A stretch of 64,000 nt of DNA, taken from the NCBI GenBank assembly GCA_900544685.1, contig UQWA01000016.1, positions 5,119 through 69,118 of the forward strand, in the 5' to 3' direction. Within the stretch, counting starts at the first letter, position 1, and every line of letters starts with the position of its first letter. Made by a program: the position numbers and the translations under genes. The notes beneath the pieces are model-generated. The model saw nothing but the letters and a program-made list of their open reading frames with translations. It was not told where the DNA came from and made no database searches. Below, piece by piece: positions 26,053 to 35,359 of this stretch. Origin of the DNA: an uncultured Lachnospiraceae bacterium. GTDB taxonomy: Bacteria; Bacillota; Clostridia; Lachnospirales; Lachnospiraceae.

Positions 26053-27162
26053 TTATTTCTCAAATGGGAACTGATACGGAAGATGGTACTTGTCTCGGAT
26101 ACCGATGAATTCCTTCTGTACCGCTTCTCCCACAGGTACACCTTTTTCTTTTCGTTCCTGCCATACCAGCCATTCTTTTTCTCCGGCTGTATAGATCCGG
26201 TCATGTCCCGGTGCCTTCTTTGAGGCACGTAAAGCGCGGCAGATATCTCCTGCAGTCTTACGGAAGGTCTCTTCACCCATAAAGAAGTCTGGATTTACTA
26301 CAAAGAAGAAGTGTCCCAGATGATACATGGCTCTGGATCCATCTGCATTTAATCCGGTCAGTGCTTTCATAAACGGACCCCCGGCAAGTGCGGCTGACAG
26401 AATCTCTACAACTGCAGCATATCCATATCCCTTAAATCCACACATCTCATCACCGATGCCGCCAAGGGGTGCAAGTGCTGCCGTTCCATCTACCAGCGCT
26501 TTCAGGATCTCTTCTGAATTCGTCATAGCTTCACCATTCTCCGATACTACCATTCCGGCAGGTGTATCCTTGCCTTCTCTTGCATAATATTCGATCTTAC
26601 CTCTCTGAACAATAGATGTGGCACAGTCCAGACAGAATGGGAATTCTTCGTCTGTCGGCAGTGCAAAAGTCAGCGGATTGGTTCCCATCATATTTTCCAC
26701 ACCGAAGGTCGGTGCAATGGATGGTCTAGCATTGGTTCCGGTTATTCCGATCAGCCCTTCCTCACTGGCCATAGTCGCCCAATAGCCTGCAATTCCGTAA
26801 TGTGTGGAATTACGGATAGAGCCGCCTGCCATGCCATATTTCTTTGCCTTTTCAATCAGCATCTCCATCATCTTATGACTTGCCACCATTCCCATTCCGT
26901 CGTGTGCGTCCATCACCACTGTGGTTGGTGTATCCTTCAGAATCTCGATCTCTGTTACCGGCTTCAGTGTCCCGTTCAGAATCCGATCCATATAGATCGG
27001 TTTAAAACGATTGCATCCATGGCTCTCGATTCCTCTTCTGTCACTCTCCAGTAATACATCTGCACAGATTCTGGCATCTGCCTCCGGCACTCCTACTGCC
27101 TGAAACGCATCTACCATAAAGTTCTCTGCCAATTCCCAGCTGATATACGGTCTAGTTTCCAT
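26053..27162 (-). CDS. Ldh family oxidoreductase (type-2 malate/L-lactate dehydrogenase)
   Basis: A 369-residue NAD(P)-dependent oxidoreductase of the YiaK/AllD/ComC family, unrelated in fold to the classical lactate dehydrogenases. Recognised from DRRGIESHGCNRF (the SHG catalytic His about residue 53), the GGSIRNSTHYGIAGYWA block, GTNARPSIAPTFG and NPLTFALPTDEE. Substrates in the family include malate, lactate, ureidoglycolate and diketogulonate, so the reaction is not fixed. It lies 61 bases after the GH112 gene and could be the last gene of the glycan operon. Confidence 0.85.
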   Translation of the reverse strand: METRPYISWELAENFMVDAFQAVGVPEADARICADVLLESDRRGIESHGCNRFKPIYMDRILNGTLKPVTEIEILKDTPTTVVMDAHDGMGMVASHKMMEMLIEKAKKYGMAGGSIRNSTHYGIAGYWATMASEEGLIGITGTNARPSIAPTFGVENMMGTNPLTFALPTDEEFPFCLDCATSIVQRGKIEYYAREGKDTPAGMVVSENGEAMTNSEEILKALVDGTAALAPLGGIGDEMCGFKGYGYAAVVEILSAALAGGPFMKALTGLNADGSRAMYHLGHFFFVVNPDFFMGEETFRKTAGDICRALRASKKAPGHDRIYTAGEKEWLVWQERKEKGVPVGEAVQKEFIGIRDKYHLPYQFPFEK

Positions 27163-27223
27163 CTCATTGCTCCTCTCTGGTATTCAGGTACTTCGTCCTG
27201 CTAATCATTATACCAGAATAACG

Positions 27224-29386
27224 CTAGATCTGATACCACTTTATCTCATTTGCATCCATATGCAGTTCAAAGCTGCTTCCGTCTCCTTTGTATACAATCG
27301 TATCCTGTGGTTCATACGTATTGTTAACCACGCAATATTTACCATTCTTTACATATGCATGCACTTCCACATTGTAGTTGGTGGAATACCAGCAGTGAAG
27401 CTGATTTTCGGCAGATGAGGACCATAATACTGCTCGATAAAGTACACGGCTGTTCTTAAAGCTGTATGGTAGTCCGCTGATATAAACGCCACGACCTTTT
27501 CCAAAGGTCTTTACCGCCATCTGTACTTCCTGATGATTCTGTATCAGAATCTCTGTCTCCGGAAGTGCAAAGATATTTTTCTTGCCTTCTCCAAAGTCCA
27601 CTTCACCCTCACTGTCTTCCAGAATGAAATGATCCCTGTGTTCTTCCCAGTTGTACTTGTCTGTATTCAGGTTAAATCCCCGTTCTTCTTCTACGCCCAG
27701 GATGTCATCCAACTGGAAGAATTTGCCCTGCCACTGGTGTGCTGCAGGTTCGCCCACACCAATAAAGCCGCCACCATTATATACAAACTCTTTTACTGCT
27801 GTAATAACTGTCTCATCAATCCAGTTTTCGCCTCCACTCTGAGCTGTATCTGCATCTCCTACATTAATAATAACATCAATGTCTTTCAACAGATCCGGAT
27901 TATTCCTGATGTCGTCAAAACTGATAAAGGAAACATCAAACGGCGCTCCGCTTATGGCTTCTATGATACCAAAATAAGAATAATTTTGTTTGTAATAAAT
28001 TGCGTGGTGCACCATATGATTGCCCCAGGAACGCATCTTTCCCCAGCAGTTTAACACCGCCACACGCTTTACACAATATGGTGTGGTGCCCTGAATGTTG
28101 TCGTACAGGGTACGGAATTCCCGGCAGACGTCCTTAATATATTCTACAAAATCCGGGAACTGGAGTGCCAGCTTCAGATAGCCGCCGTATCCGATTCTCT
28201 GGATCGGACTGCGAAGGATGGCTCTTCTGGCAGTTACCCAGTTCTCCTTTGCTTCTTTCACCGGATCCCCGCCTTTATAAAAAGTATCCGGGAAAAAATA
28301 TGGCAGGAATCTTCCTTCGGTATATTTTACGCCTTTGATATCACTGAACAGTCGCAGAGTTGCGCCATTTCCAACACTTCCTACTACTGCATCCAGACCG
28401 ATGGACGCAAATTCGTCCATAAACGGCTCCATACCGATCCAGTGGTCACCCATGAACATCATGGCTTCTTTGCCATATTCATGTACAATATCCACCATCT
28501 CTTTTGCCAGCTTCGCCACTTCTCTTCTCTGGAAATCCTGGAAATCTTTGAATTCCTTTGATGGAATGCGATAGGTATTGTTCATGTATCCCTGGTCGAT
28601 AATGTATTCCGGGCGGAACGGATATCCCACCTCCTGTTCAAACTGCTGCAGAATATAAGGACTGACAGACGCCGAATAGCCGAACCAGTCTACATATTTT
28701 TCCCTTGCCAGTTCATCAAAGATCAGTGTAAACTGATGGAAAAAAGTAGTAAAACGAATCACATCTACATATTCATGGGTATCCAGAAATTGACGCAGTT
28801 TTTCCATACAATGCGCCTTTGTTTTAGGCTGACGCACATCAAAAGTAATCTGCGGCTCCACATCTTTCCAGTCATTTACCACAGCATTGTACATATTGAC
28901 CGGATCCCACATAATATAAGCCAGGAAACTGACGGTATACTCATGAAACCGTTTTGTCGGATGAATCACCACATCCCCGCTCTCTTTTTCGTAAGTCCAT
29001 TCACCGACAGGAACGACTTCCCCTGTGGTACGATCTGTCACTTCCCACCATTTCCGGATATCATCCCGGTCATTCACCTTTAGCATTGCCGGATACAGAT
29101 GATCCATCAGATGGATTTTCAAACTGTCTTCCGTTGCCGTATGGAAAGATGACATAATATACATCTGCTGAACTTCGTCCGGATTCGCTTTTGCCCATTC
29201 ATTATCTTTTCTGGTTGTACAGTAAGTCGCATAGACCTTTGCTCCGGTATTCTTCAATTCCTGCGGAAACTCCGTGCCATCACAGTCTCGGAGTGCATCT
29301 GCTCCCCACTCATCCATGATCTCCAGTGTCTGCGGCACCACATCCAGATCTGTCGGTATGGTTACACGACCTTTGTTCTGCTCCAT
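27224..29386 (-). CDS. GH112 1,3-beta-galactosyl-N-acetylhexosamine phosphorylase
   Basis: A 720-residue cytoplasmic phosphorylase of normal GH112 length. Seen are WGADALRDCDGTEFP near the start, HEYTVSFLAYIMWDPVNMYN, VRFTTFFHQFTLIFDE, GVKYTEGRFLPYFFPDTFY, and the C-terminal GKGRGVYISGLPYS. GH112 enzymes split lacto-N-biose or galacto-N-biose with phosphate into galactose-1-phosphate and GlcNAc or GalNAc; some members prefer galactosyl-rhamnose. The GH136-like neighbour makes lacto-N-biose the likely substrate. The ATG shares one base with the preceding stop codon (TAATG), so translation is coupled. No signal peptide. Confidence 0.92.
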   Translation of the reverse strand: MEQNKGRVTIPTDLDVVPQTLEIMDEWGADALRDCDGTEFPQELKNTGAKVYATYCTTRKDNEWAKANPDEVQQMYIMSSFHTATEDSLKIHLMDHLYPAMLKVNDRDDIRKWWEVTDRTTGEVVPVGEWTYEKESGDVVIHPTKRFHEYTVSFLAYIMWDPVNMYNAVVNDWKDVEPQITFDVRQPKTKAHCMEKLRQFLDTHEYVDVIRFTTFFHQFTLIFDELAREKYVDWFGYSASVSPYILQQFEQEVGYPFRPEYIIDQGYMNNTYRIPSKEFKDFQDFQRREVAKLAKEMVDIVHEYGKEAMMFMGDHWIGMEPFMDEFASIGLDAVVGSVGNGATLRLFSDIKGVKYTEGRFLPYFFPDTFYKGGDPVKEAKENWVTARRAILRSPIQRIGYGGYLKLALQFPDFVEYIKDVCREFRTLYDNIQGTTPYCVKRVAVLNCWGKMRSWGNHMVHHAIYYKQNYSYFGIIEAISGAPFDVSFISFDDIRNNPDLLKDIDVIINVGDADTAQSGGENWIDETVITAVKEFVYNGGGFIGVGEPAAHQWQGKFFQLDDILGVEEERGFNLNTDKYNWEEHRDHFILEDSEGEVDFGEGKKNIFALPETEILIQNHQEVQMAVKTFGKGRGVYISGLPYSFKNSRVLYRAVLWSSSAENQLHCWYSTNYNVEVHAYVKNGKYCVVNNTYEPQDTIVYKGDGSSFELHMDANEIKWYQI

Positions 29387-30690
29387 TATCTCTGTCCTCC
29401 GTTTTCGTTCTCTATCATTGTGATCTTATTTTTCTCCAGTGTGATTCTTCCATCACTCATCTGATTTCTCAGAAGAGGAACGCCTCTTCTCACATAGAAT
29501 TCATTCTCTGCCACATATGCATCCGGATTGCCGGAAGGACTTAAGATTCCTCCCAGATCATCTACGCTGACATTGTATCGGAATGTATTATGGATAGCTT
29601 CCTCCAGACAGAACATGACACATCCGCCTTCATTCTGACTGCTGTAATTATATTCATACAGAGTCCCGTCTCCGGAATCTGCATCATACGCCATTCCATC
29701 CTGATTCAGCTTCATATCCCGCACTTCATTATAACGGAACACAGCATCCTTACATTTCCATGGCCAGATTCCCGCTGCCACCTTACCCATGCGCTCTCCC
29801 GGATGACGGTAAACATGATCATTCATCTCACAGGCGCAAGAATCTGCACTGTTGTGTTCTGTTACCGGACGCAGTGCATACATTGGTGTGATGGCATCTC
29901 CGCCAGCCTCTTTTACATAATTATTCCTCAGCAGAATATGTTCCTGTCCATATTGCAAAAATGTCTCTTCTGCCAGCTCGGCTCCGGTAAATCTTGCATG
30001 CTGATAAGTATAACCTACTGCGATTCCCCAACGACTGACACGCCACACAGAGCAGTCTTCCACCAGCACTCCATCAAAACGCGCCACTCCGGTTACTTTC
30101 TCATTTTCCGGCTTCAGAGCCGTCATATAAATTCCGCCATTATTCATGTGCTTATTGTATACATTGCCATTCACATCATGGATCATAAGACTGCTCAGAT
30201 GAATTCCATGCAGGGTACCGCCGTTCTGCGCCACAACTGCCACTCCGGTACGGTCCATCTTATCTGGTGCACAATATGCTTCCATGGTCGTAAATGGCTC
30301 CTGATTGGTAATCTCCAGATCGTGAATCCAGATATATTGCGCATCATAGAGCAGAATTGCTGATGACACGTTTCCCCTGTATACATGCGTCGGAGAATCC
30401 AGCAGCATTCCATAATCCTGATACCAGATACCCGTTCCGTTGGCATGAATCTTTGGCAGTGCGCCATTTCCATACGCGCCAATCTCGATTGGCAGTTCTT
30501 TTGATCCGGAATCTGATATATGCAGATACTGGTCTTCAAATACTGAACCACATTCCAGCAAAATCTGATCTCCCGGATACAGTTTGCACTGCTGAAGACG
30601 CTTCAGTGTGGCAAAAGGAGTCGTTTTACTCAGACCGTCATAGCAGTCATTTCCTGTTTCAGAGCTGACATAATATGTTCTGTACTGCAT
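29386..30690 (-). CDS. Right-handed beta-helix glycosidase, GH136-like lacto-N-biosidase catalytic subunit
   Basis: A 434-residue beta-helix protein: repeating short strands with Asn/Asp turns from about residue 60 to 425, such as IWIHDLEITNQ, VLVEDCSVWRV and HILLRNNYVKEAGGD. The segment QDGMAYDADSGDG holds Asp331 and Asp338, seven residues apart, the same spacing as the catalytic pair described for lacto-N-biosidase LnbX (GH136). It has no signal peptide, so it should act on imported oligosaccharide. The start at 30690 has GGAG at seven bases. The frame overlaps the upstream helper-like gene by 32 bases. The GH136 assignment rests on fold, motif spacing and operon; plain beta-helix protein is the fallback. 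Confidence 0.7.
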   Translation of the reverse strand: MQYRTYYVSSETGNDCYDGLSKTTPFATLKRLQQCKLYPGDQILLECGSVFEDQYLHISDSGSKELPIEIGAYGNGALPKIHANGTGIWYQDYGMLLDSPTHVYRGNVSSAILLYDAQYIWIHDLEITNQEPFTTMEAYCAPDKMDRTGVAVVAQNGGTLHGIHLSSLMIHDVNGNVYNKHMNNGGIYMTALKPENEKVTGVARFDGVLVEDCSVWRVSRWGIAVGYTYQHARFTGAELAEETFLQYGQEHILLRNNYVKEAGGDAITPMYALRPVTEHNSADSCACEMNDHVYRHPGERMGKVAAGIWPWKCKDAVFRYNEVRDMKLNQDGMAYDADSGDGTLYEYNYSSQNEGGCVMFCLEEAIHNTFRYNVSVDDLGGILSPSGNPDAYVAENEFYVRRGVPLLRNQMSDGRITLEKNKITMIENENGGQR

Positions 30691-31108
30691 CTTCATACTC
30701 CTTTTCCCTTATTTTTTTTCGTATGATCAGTTCCACATCTTCATATGAAAATGCATCTCCCTGATATCTGGTAAACAGATTCTTGTGTGTTTTATAAAAG
30801 CGTCTTGTTTCCTCCCGGCTGATCGGACGGAAAACTTCTCTGTTGTCAATGGCTGCGCTTTCTGAAGCATAAGCCAGCTTAAACTCAGTCAGTTCATGGT
30901 GCAGATAGGCAATCGGGGAATACTGCTCAGGTCCGTAGACCGTCTCGCCTTTCTCCAGTGTCTCTCTGCGCCTCCTGTTTTCCACCTGCCTTCGCTGCTC
31001 CACAGCTGCCAGTCTTGGATTCTCTATCAGTCCCAGTCTGTAAGCCTGCATCAGACTTGCCATACTGTAGTCCCGTTCCTTTTTATCCAGAAAATCAAAT
31101 GTCATCAT
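30659..31108 (-). CDS. Helical companion protein, probable GH136 subunit I / dedicated chaperone
   Basis: A 149-residue, highly charged, all-helical cytoplasmic protein (for example RQVENRRRRETLEKGE and a C-terminal EDVELIIRKKIREKEYEDAV helix). It has no catalytic motif or signal peptide. Its start overlaps the permease stop (ATGA) and its end overlaps the beta-helix gene. Lacto-N-biosidases of GH136 are known to need a helical partner, encoded as a separate LnbY-type gene or as an N-terminal domain. Size, helical nature and position fit that role. The link is inference, since I cannot align it to a reference here. Confidence 0.55.
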   Translation of the reverse strand: MMTFDFLDKKERDYSMASLMQAYRLGLIENPRLAAVEQRRQVENRRRRETLEKGETVYGPEQYSPIAYLHHELTEFKLAYASESAAIDNREVFRPISREETRRFYKTHKNLFTRYQGDAFSYEDVELIIRKKIREKEYEDAVQNILCQL

Positions 31109-31926
31109 TTTACCGCTCCTGTCAGTCCATTGGAAAAGCTCTTCTGCAGGCAGAAGAAAATCACAGCTGTCGGTAAGGTACAGATCAGTACTCCCAGCAT
31201 CAGCATTCCATAATCTACACTGTAACCGCTCTTTAAATTGGCTACCAGCATTGGCATGGTAATGGATTCATTATTCTGTAAGATGACCTTCGGCCACAGA
31301 TAATTATTCCATGCATTCATGAATGTGACCGTCATGGCTGCTCCATAAGTAGACTTCATCACCGGTATATACATACGGAAGAAAATCGCAATCTCGCTCA
31401 TTCCTTCCAGACGGCTTGCCTCAATAATATCTACCGGGAAAGAACGGGATGCCTGACGGAATAACATGATCATAAACGGGGTGGAGATCGACGGCAGTAC
31501 CAGTGCCATCCAGCTGTTTACCAGCCCCATTTTGGAAAACATAGTAAATAACGGTATCATCAGTGCCACAAACGGCAGCATCATGGCAAGCAGCAGAATA
31601 CTCATCAAAAGGTCTTTTCCCTTGTCATGGTAGATTTCAAACCCATAGCCTGCAATCGAACAGATCAGAAGTGTCAGGATGGTAATCACTATCGCATTTC
31701 GAAAAGAGTTAAACATCGCCAGACCCAGATTCTGATTGGCAGTCAGACTTTTAAAATTTTCCATCAGATAGCTTCCCGGAATCAAACGTCCCCGCACAAT
31801 ATCGATACTCTTATTCGTTGCCCCGGAGATCATATAATACAGTGGGAACACCGATAGCAGGCTTGCGATACTTAATACAATATAAGAGATCCTGTTTTTC
31901 CATTTATTATTAGTCACGACTGTCAC
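31105..31926 (-). CDS. Carbohydrate ABC transporter permease (MalG type)
   Basis: A 273-residue inner-membrane permease with six hydrophobic segments and the EAA-type loop ASRLEGMSEIAIFFRMYIPVMKS, which docks the ATPase. It starts at GTG, and a second GTG four codons in has better ribosome binding site spacing. It overlaps the upstream permease by 17 bases. No ATPase is encoded in the operon, so a shared MsmK-type ATPase elsewhere is expected. Confidence 0.9.
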   Translation of the reverse strand: MTVVTNNKWKNRISYIVLSIASLLSVFPLYYMISGATNKSIDIVRGRLIPGSYLMENFKSLTANQNLGLAMFNSFRNAIVITILTLLICSIAGYGFEIYHDKGKDLLMSILLLAMMLPFVALMIPLFTMFSKMGLVNSWMALVLPSISTPFMIMLFRQASRSFPVDIIEASRLEGMSEIAIFFRMYIPVMKSTYGAAMTVTFMNAWNNYLWPKVILQNNESITMPMLVANLKSGYSVDYGMLMLGVLICTLPTAVIFFCLQKSFSNGLTGAVK

Positions 31927-32797
31927 CTACTTTCATCTGAATTGCAGACAGAATTGCCACACATACCAAAATAAATACGGACAGAGCTGCTGCATAATTA
32001 AACTTCGGTGTCTCTACAAAAGAGATGTTAAAAATATAATGTGCCAGAGTCATGGTCGACTTTCCAGGTCCTCCGGCGGTCAGATTCACAGACTCATCAA
32101 AGAGCTGCAGGGTACCTGATGTTGACATAATTGCAGTCAGAAGAATCGTCGGCTTTAGCAGTGGTATCGTCATTTTGAAAAACTGCTGAATGCCGTTTGC
32201 TCCGTCAATCCGCGCTGCTTCATAGATAGAGCTGTCAATATTCTGAAGTCCGGACAGGTAAAATACCATATTGTATCCGGTCCATCTCCAGATCAGGGCA
32301 ATAATGATAACAAATCTTGCCGCCCATGCATTCTGAAACCAGTCTACCGGCTGCATTCCGATGTGAGTCAGTATCACATTAACAAATCCGTCTCCTGCAA
32401 ACAATGACTTGAAAATCATAGAATAAGATACCAGTGATGTGGCACACGGCAGGAAGATCATCGTACGGAACAGTCCCTTAAACTTCAGATCCTTATTATT
32501 CAGAAGCTGCGCCAGGATCAGTGCCAGAAGCAGCATAATCGGTACCTGAATAATGAAATAGAATACCGTGTTAAACAGACACTGCCGGAAAGTCTTGTCC
32601 TTTAAGATACGTGTATAGTTCCCGATTCCATTCCAGACTCCTGCTGCTCCCATGCCCTTCTTGAATGATAGCAAAATGGCCTGCACCATGGGATAAAAGC
32701 AGAAAATAAAAATCAGAAGAGATGCCGGAATCAGAAATGCCCATCCAATCAGATTATGTCTCTTCTGAAGGCTCATTTTTTTTCGTTTTGGCTGCAT
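31910..32797 (-). CDS. Carbohydrate ABC transporter permease (MalF type)
   Basis: A 295-residue permease with about six membrane segments and the EAA loop EAARIDGANGIQQFFKMTIPLLK. The Met at 32797 has AGGAGGG five bases ahead; a longer in-frame version would begin inside the intergenic hairpin. It partners the MalG-type permease and the binding protein for glycan uptake. Confidence 0.92.
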   Translation of the reverse strand: MQPKRKKMSLQKRHNLIGWAFLIPASLLIFIFCFYPMVQAILLSFKKGMGAAGVWNGIGNYTRILKDKTFRQCLFNTVFYFIIQVPIMLLLALILAQLLNNKDLKFKGLFRTMIFLPCATSLVSYSMIFKSLFAGDGFVNVILTHIGMQPVDWFQNAWAARFVIIIALIWRWTGYNMVFYLSGLQNIDSSIYEAARIDGANGIQQFFKMTIPLLKPTILLTAIMSTSGTLQLFDESVNLTAGGPGKSTMTLAHYIFNISFVETPKFNYAAALSVFILVCVAILSAIQMKVGDSRD

Positions 32798-32816
32798 ATA
32801 TTCCCTCCTAAAGAGA

Positions 32817-32851
32817 GCCACTGCAAAAATATCCTTGCATTTTGCAGCGGC
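32817..32851 (-). promoter_or_regulatory. Intergenic hairpin between binding protein and permease genes
   Basis: GCCRCTGCAAAA and its complement form a 12-base stem with an 11-base loop and no T run. Such a hairpin typically stabilises the binding-protein message and lowers downstream expression, as in malE-malF-type operons. It ends just before the permease ribosome binding site. Confidence 0.6.
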
Positions 32852-32891
32852 CCTCCAATCATCTGTCAAATCTTATACTGTCAAGATCTGA

Positions 32892-34172
32892 TTAACCTTC
32901 AATATTAAACTCTACAGTATCCTGTGCATTCTGCAATTCAGATGTGATATCTGCATCATTCTGTACTACGTTTGTTACTACGTCTGTCAGAGCACTTCTG
33001 ATATCTGAATAGTAAGCTCCGCAGTCAAATGCAGGAACCTGGCTTGCGAAATCTACGATATCCGCATATACCTTCTGTCCGCCATAGAAGTCAGATGCTT
33101 CCTGATATACACTGGATTCTGCTGCAGGAAGATAACTTGCGATTGCACCTGCATTTACCAGTAAATCATCATACAGATCTACATCTGCTGCAAATGTGGA
33201 TTTCAGGAAATCAAAAGCCAGATCTGTATTCTCACAGTTGGAAGATACTGCCCAGCTTGCACCACCACAGTTTGCGTAGTTGGTTGCTCCTTCTACATCA
33301 TCCAGTGCAGGCATATTCACAATTGTCCAGTTACCTGACTGATCTTCTGCTGCCTGAATAGAAGACATAATCCAGCATCCATTAATCACACCTGCTGCAT
33401 CTCCATTGTTCATGGAAGCAATATACTGATCCCAATCAGTGTACTCTGTCATATAACCTTCTTTTACCAGAGTTGCATATACCTCAACAGCCTGTGCCAG
33501 TACTTCGTTATCAGCAATCTTAACTTCTCCGTCTACGATTGGAGAAGCACCTGCGGACTGAAGCATTTCCAAAACCAGTTCGGATCCACCGGAAGTAGTC
33601 AGCATCGGTGTACCGGTTTTTTCCTTTACTGTCTTAGCCAGTTCCATGAACTGTGACCAGGTAATATCTTTGAAATCATCTGTAGTCAGTCCCGCTTCTT
33701 CTACAATATCAGAACGAATTGCCATGATAGTTGCACCATTATCAAATGGAACACCATAGTTCTTGCCATCTACCGTAGAGTCTGCCAGTTTACCGGCTGA
33801 GAATGAAGAAAAATCAATTCCGGAATCTGTCAGATCTGTGAATACATCCGGGAAGCTGGTAACATCTTTGTGATAAGAATAATCCTGCATCAGGAAAATA
33901 TCAGGCAGTGTACTGTAATCCCCGGATGTCGCAGCTGTAATCAGCTTAGTCTCGATATCGGAGTATACATTTTCCTGAATATCAAGTTTGAAATCCGGAT
34001 GATCCTTCTGATATGCTGTCTCTGCCTGTTTCATAGCATAAATATTAAAATTCGGATCCCAGCACCATACGGTTAATGTCTCATCGTTACTTTCGGCAGC
34101 AACCGGTACTGCTGCGATCATACTTCCAACTACTGTAGCCGCCAGAATTGCACTTACTAATTTTCTTCTCAT
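32892..34172 (-). CDS. Extracellular sugar-binding protein of the GH136/GH112 glycan operon
   Basis: A 426-residue secreted binding protein, first gene of the operon. The signal peptide ends near PVAAES and has no lipobox cysteine. The mature part starts ETLTVWCWDPNFNIYAMKQAETAY, the typical family 1 pattern, and ends acidic. It is expected to capture a milk or mucin oligosaccharide such as a type-1 chain, by operon context. GGAGG lies upstream of the ATG. Confidence 0.9.
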   Translation of the reverse strand: MRRKLVSAILAATVVGSMIAAVPVAAESNDETLTVWCWDPNFNIYAMKQAETAYQKDHPDFKLDIQENVYSDIETKLITAATSGDYSTLPDIFLMQDYSYHKDVTSFPDVFTDLTDSGIDFSSFSAGKLADSTVDGKNYGVPFDNGATIMAIRSDIVEEAGLTTDDFKDITWSQFMELAKTVKEKTGTPMLTTSGGSELVLEMLQSAGASPIVDGEVKIADNEVLAQAVEVYATLVKEGYMTEYTDWDQYIASMNNGDAAGVINGCWIMSSIQAAEDQSGNWTIVNMPALDDVEGATNYANCGGASWAVSSNCENTDLAFDFLKSTFAADVDLYDDLLVNAGAIASYLPAAESSVYQEASDFYGGQKVYADIVDFASQVPAFDCGAYYSDIRSALTDVVTNVVQNDADITSELQNAQDTVEFNIEG

Positions 34173-34218
34173 TTTTATCCTCCTTGAAAATCTTTTTCAC
34201 GTTTTTTCATCTGTCTTT

Positions 34219-34247
34219 AGCATACGTTGTTTTCTTTTGTATTTCAA
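34219..34247 (-). promoter_or_regulatory. Promoter of the glycan-utilisation operon
   Basis: TTGAAA and TATGCT on the minus strand, spacer 17 bases, about 45 bases ahead of the binding-protein ATG. The 326-base space 34173-34498 between the two divergent genes is AT-rich and holds this promoter; I see no clear AraC half-sites or cre box in it. Confidence 0.6.
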
Positions 34248-34498
34248 TTCTCTTTTTGCTTTGTTTTTTAGATTTCTTGCGTTTACGTCTCTTTTGCGCT
34301 ATTATGGATTTATACTTACTATCAGAAATCAAGGTATCTATTTTTTTGGAGAATTTGCTTTATTTTTTCAAATAGTTCAAATTGTTTTAGATAAAATATA
34401 CACTTTATAGTAGTCAGCCTTCTTTTCTGTTTAGAAGTATATTTTTATTCAAAACAAAATTCCTAATAAATATTTTTATTTTCCGGAAAGGAGTCTTT

Positions 34499-35338
34499 AT
34501 GAGTACCAGATCCCTGCGATTTTCTTCCGAACAGTCTTCAGCTACTGATGCGGTACTGCTCAGTGCTTCTTCCTCCAAATACGAAGGTGACTGGCCAAGT
34601 ATCCGTCATTCCCACGCTTTTACTGAATTGTTCTATGTACAGAACGGTAAAGGAGAATTCCTGATTGAAGATGAGCATTACCCTATTGCCAAAGATGATC
34701 TGGTCATCATTAATCCTCAGATTTTGCACACTGAACTTTCCAAAGGCAGCCCTCCTCTGAGTTATCTGACCCTTGGTATCGACGGAATCGGTTTTTCCTT
34801 TAAAGATCATAAAGACTTTCAGATTCTGCACTGTCACAACCGCGAGGTCAACCTTCTGTTCTACTTCCAGTCACTTTTCCGCGAACTGGACCGTCAGGAA
34901 GAAGGATATGATGTGATCTGCCGCCACATGCTGGAGATCCTGATGATCCAGCTGCGCCGTATTACTGATTCTGCCTTTGAGCTGATGCCATCCCAGCATC
35001 CAAGCCGTGAATGTGCCGCCATCAAGCGTTATCTGGACTCTAACTACAGTGATAACATTACTCTGGATCATCTGGCAGAACTCAGTCACCTGAACAAATA
35101 TTATCTGAGTCACGAATTCTCCCGGTATTATGATATCTCACCGATTAATTATCTGAACCGGAAGCGCATCGAAGTCTGCAAGGATCTGTTGGAAAACAGT
35201 GACTATGGCATCTCGGATATTGCCCATCTGACCGGTTTTTCTTCTCAGAGCTATCTTTCACAGAGTTTTCGCAAGTACTGCCAGATGACGGCAGGCACTT
35301 ACCGAAAACTTGCCAAGAAAAAGCAGGGACAAAAATAA
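34499..35338 (+). CDS. AraC-family transcriptional regulator
   Basis: A 279-residue regulator transcribed away from the glycan operon. The N-terminal cupin contains HSHAFTELFYVQNGKGEFLIE and VIINPQILHTE. The C-terminal double helix-turn-helix (about 175-275) includes ITLDHLAELSHLNKYYLSHEF and ISDIAHLTGFSSQSYLSQSFRK. It most likely activates the divergent binding-protein operon in response to the imported sugar. GGAAAGGAG lies upstream of the ATG. Confidence 0.92.
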   Translation: MSTRSLRFSSEQSSATDAVLLSASSSKYEGDWPSIRHSHAFTELFYVQNGKGEFLIEDEHYPIAKDDLVIINPQILHTELSKGSPPLSYLTLGIDGIGFSFKDHKDFQILHCHNREVNLLFYFQSLFRELDRQEEGYDVICRHMLEILMIQLRRITDSAFELMPSQHPSRECAAIKRYLDSNYSDNITLDHLAELSHLNKYYLSHEFSRYYDISPINYLNRKRIEVCKDLLENSDYGISDIAHLTGFSSQSYLSQSFRKYCQMTAGTYRKLAKKKQGQK

Positions 35339-35347
35339 TGTCCCTGC
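35323..35347. terminator. Bidirectional terminator between AraC and the PII-like gene
   Basis: GCAGGGACA and TGTCCCTGC form a 9-base stem. It contains the araC stop codon on the plus strand, and on the minus strand it runs into TTTTTCTT after the PII-like gene. Confidence 0.75.
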
Positions 35348-35359
35348 CTGCTGCTGTTT

